5,599 bases of DNA. It comes from Spirochaetaceae bacterium. GTDB lineage: Bacteria; Spirochaetota; Spirochaetia; DSM-2461. Positions 3,970 to 5,599 of this stretch are shown here, piece after piece. Location of the stretch: contig QKAI01000448.1 in assembly GCA_003246505.1 (NCBI GenBank), positions 1 to 5,599 on the forward strand, written 5' to 3'. Position numbers and translations under genes: made by a program. A model generated the notes under the pieces. The model worked only from the letters and a program-made list of their open reading frames with translations, did no database searches and was not told the origin of the DNA. How positions within the stretch are numbered: the first letter of the stretch is position 1; each line of letters opens with the position of its first letter.

Positions 3970-5599
3970 ATGAGCAAGAAGAAAATTAATTTTATGTGTA
4001 CCGCTTTCCGTGACGGATTCCAGTCCGTGTACGGAGCCAGAGTATTGACGGAGGATTTCATCCCCGCCGTGGAAGCTGCCGTGGCAGCCGGAATCAATCA
4101 CTTCGAAGCAGGCGGCGGCGCCCGTTTTCAGGCTCCCATTTTCTACTGTAACCAGAGTGCCTTCGACATGATGGACGACTTCCGCAAGGCCGCCGGCCCC
4201 GACGCCAACCTCCAGACCCTCGCCAGAGGGGTCAACGTGGTAGGCCTCTCCTCCCAGTCCCGCGACATCATCGATCTCCATGCCAAAATGTTCAAGAAGC
4301 ACGGCATGACCACCATCAGAAACTTCGACGCCCTTAACGACGTGAACAACCTGATCTACTCCGGCCAGTGCATCCACGACGCCGGCCTGAAGCACGAAGT
4401 GGTCGTTACCATGATGGCCCTGCCCCCCGGAGCCACCGGCGCCCACGATCCCGATTTCTACGAATCCGTGCTCAAGAAGATTCTTGACGCGGGCATTCCC
4501 TACGACTCCGTCTGTTTCAAGGACGCCTCCGGTACCACTACTCCCGCCGTCGTCTTTGAAACCATCAAAAGGGCCCGCAAGCTCCTCGGCCCCGCTATGA
4601 ATATTGTTTTCCACAGCCATGAGACCGCCGGCGTTTCCATCCAGCAGTACATGTCCGCCATCGAAGCCGGCGCCACCCAGGTGGACCTGTCCATGGTTCC
4701 CGCCTCCGGCGGTACATGCCAGCCCGACATTATGACCATGTGGCACGCCCTGAGAGGTACCGACTACGATCTGGGCATCGACCCGGACAAGATCATGGAG
4801 GCGGAGGAAGTCTTCAAGGAGTGCATGGAGGATTACTTCCTGCCCCCCGAAGCGACCCAGGTCAACCCCATCATCCCCTTCTCCCCCCTTCCCGGCGGCG
4901 CTCTGACGGCCAACACCCAGATGCTCCGTGACAACGGCCTGATGGAGAAATTCCCCGAAATCACCAAAGCCATGGGCGAAGTGGTTATGAAGGGCGGTTA
5001 CGGTACTTCCGTTACTCCCGTATCCCAGTTCTATTTCCAGCAGGCGTTCAACAACGTCATGTTCGGGCCCTGGGAGAAAATCGCCGACGGTTACGGCAAG
5101 ATGGTCCTGGGCTACTTCGGCAAGACCCCCGTCGAGCCGGATGCGGAAATCAAGAAACTCTGCCAGGAGAAGATGGGCATGGAGCCCGTCGACGAACTGG
5201 TTGTGGACATCAACGACAGAAACCCCGCCCTGGGTATCGAAGCGGCCAAGAAAATGCTCAAGGACAACGGCATTACCGACCTGTCCGATGAGAACATCTT
5301 CATCGCCGCCGCCTGTCTGGACAAGGGTATCATGTTCCTCAAGGGCGAAGCCAAGGTCAACGGCGTGAGAAAGGGCGCGAAGAGCGCCGCCGCAGCCGGC
5401 GATGATGTTTACGGCGGTTACACCGTTTCCGTCAACGGCAAGAAGTACGGCGTCAAGATCGAAGGCGACAAGGCTGTGGTCAACGGCAAGAGCTACGATA
5501 TCAACGTTACCGAAGGTATCGACGAATCGGCCGCCTCTTCCGCAGCCTCCGCCGGCGGCGAAGGCAAGCCCGTCAAGGCTCCCATGCCCGGTCTGGTTC
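3970..5599 (+). CDS. oadA: Oxaloacetate decarboxylase alpha subunit-like biotin carboxyltransferase (3' end beyond window)
   Basis: I translated this frame by hand: 543 open codons to the window edge. The N-terminal carboxyltransferase TIM barrel (about 1-300) would move the carboxyl group of oxaloacetate to biotin. Metal-site residues are present: D15 in RDGFQS, K184 in CFKDASG (the usually carbamylated lysine), and H215/H217 in FHSHETAG. The catalytic threonine is T249 in SGGTCQP. The conserved carboxylase domain follows (about 300-460; TSVTPVSQFYFQQAFNN and YGKMVLGYFGKTP). A beta-rich linker with two VNGK repeats (488 and 504) and an Ala/Ser/Gly stretch leads to APMPGLV at 537-543, where the biotinyl domain begins. 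The biotinylated EAMKM-type lysine lies outside the window, and about 60 more residues are expected. The start has GAGGA at 3961-3965. Several family motifs are altered (RDGFQS for RDAHQS, EAGGGARFQ for WGGATFD, ARGVN for RGQN), marking a divergent subfamily. Pyruvate carboxylase subunit B is the main alternative. Confidence 0.88.
   Translation, partial: MSKKKINFMCTAFRDGFQSVYGARVLTEDFIPAVEAAVAAGINHFEAGGGARFQAPIFYCNQSAFDMMDDFRKAAGPDANLQTLARGVNVVGLSSQSRDIIDLHAKMFKKHGMTTIRNFDALNDVNNLIYSGQCIHDAGLKHEVVVTMMALPPGATGAHDPDFYESVLKKILDAGIPYDSVCFKDASGTTTPAVVFETIKRARKLLGPAMNIVFHSHETAGVSIQQYMSAIEAGATQVDLSMVPASGGTCQPDIMTMWHALRGTDYDLGIDPDKIMEAEEVFKECMEDYFLPPEATQVNPIIPFSPLPGGALTANTQMLRDNGLMEKFPEITKAMGEVVMKGGYGTSVTPVSQFYFQQAFNNVMFGPWEKIADGYGKMVLGYFGKTPVEPDAEIKKLCQEKMGMEPVDELVVDINDRNPALGIEAAKKMLKDNGITDLSDENIFIAAACLDKGIMFLKGEAKVNGVRKGAKSAAAAGDDVYGGYTVSVNGKKYGVKIEGDKAVVNGKSYDINVTEGIDESAASSAASAGGEGKPVKAPMPGLV

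Noticed and set aside
3737..3973. 78-codon frame overlapping oadG in another frame
   Set aside because: The OadG frame has AGGAG at good spacing and a family-typical transmembrane start. The other frame has neither.
3946..4746. 266-codon minus-strand open frame opposite oadA
   Set aside because: Gly/His/Val-rich translation typical of an antisense frame of a biased gene. OadA motifs lie in the plus-strand frame.

Overview
The window looks like ordinary chromosomal DNA from a free-living, fairly GC-rich bacterium. My best guess is a spirochaete of the Spirochaeta/Sediminispirochaeta type. That rests on remembered similarity of the oxaloacetate decarboxylase alpha subunit (RDGFQSVYGARV start, FEAGGGARFQ motif) to the divergent form found in Treponema and relatives, and has not been tested by a search. 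Housekeeping promoters here are sigma-70-like with an unusually constant CCTATWAT -10 region. No tRNA, rRNA, CRISPR array, insertion sequence or phage gene is visible.

Layout. (1) Positions 1-129, minus strand: the first 43 codons of a membrane-anchored protein of unknown function, GTG start, with a good Shine-Dalgarno site and a near-consensus promoter. (2) Positions 130-253: a compact divergent promoter region. The plus-strand -10 TATAAT lies only 6 nt before the next ATG, which suggests a leaderless mRNA. (3) Positions 254-3524: a two-gene unit with a 4-nt gap, encoding a small cytoplasmic purine-type phosphoribosyltransferase and a 923-residue exported M16 zinc metalloprotease of PqqL-like architecture. 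(4) Positions 3525-3743: an intrinsic terminator whose loop supplies the -35 box of the next promoter, followed by a leader of about 115 nt. (5) Positions 3744 to the window end: oadG and then oadA, cut at the first residues of the biotinyl domain. oadB is expected downstream.

How the genes work together. OadG and OadA are parts of the membrane-bound, biotin-dependent, Na+-pumping oxaloacetate decarboxylase (or a close relative), which couples decarboxylation to sodium export. The phosphoribosyltransferase and the M16 protease are probably co-transcribed and perhaps translationally coupled. One is cytosolic and the other exported, so a shared pathway is not obvious.

I see no clear new multi-gene system. 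The points most worth a second look are the leaderless-type promoter spacing, the promoter nested in a terminator, a 14-nt direct repeat that exactly brackets the phosphoribosyltransferase-protease unit, and the divergent active-site motifs of the OadA-like protein.
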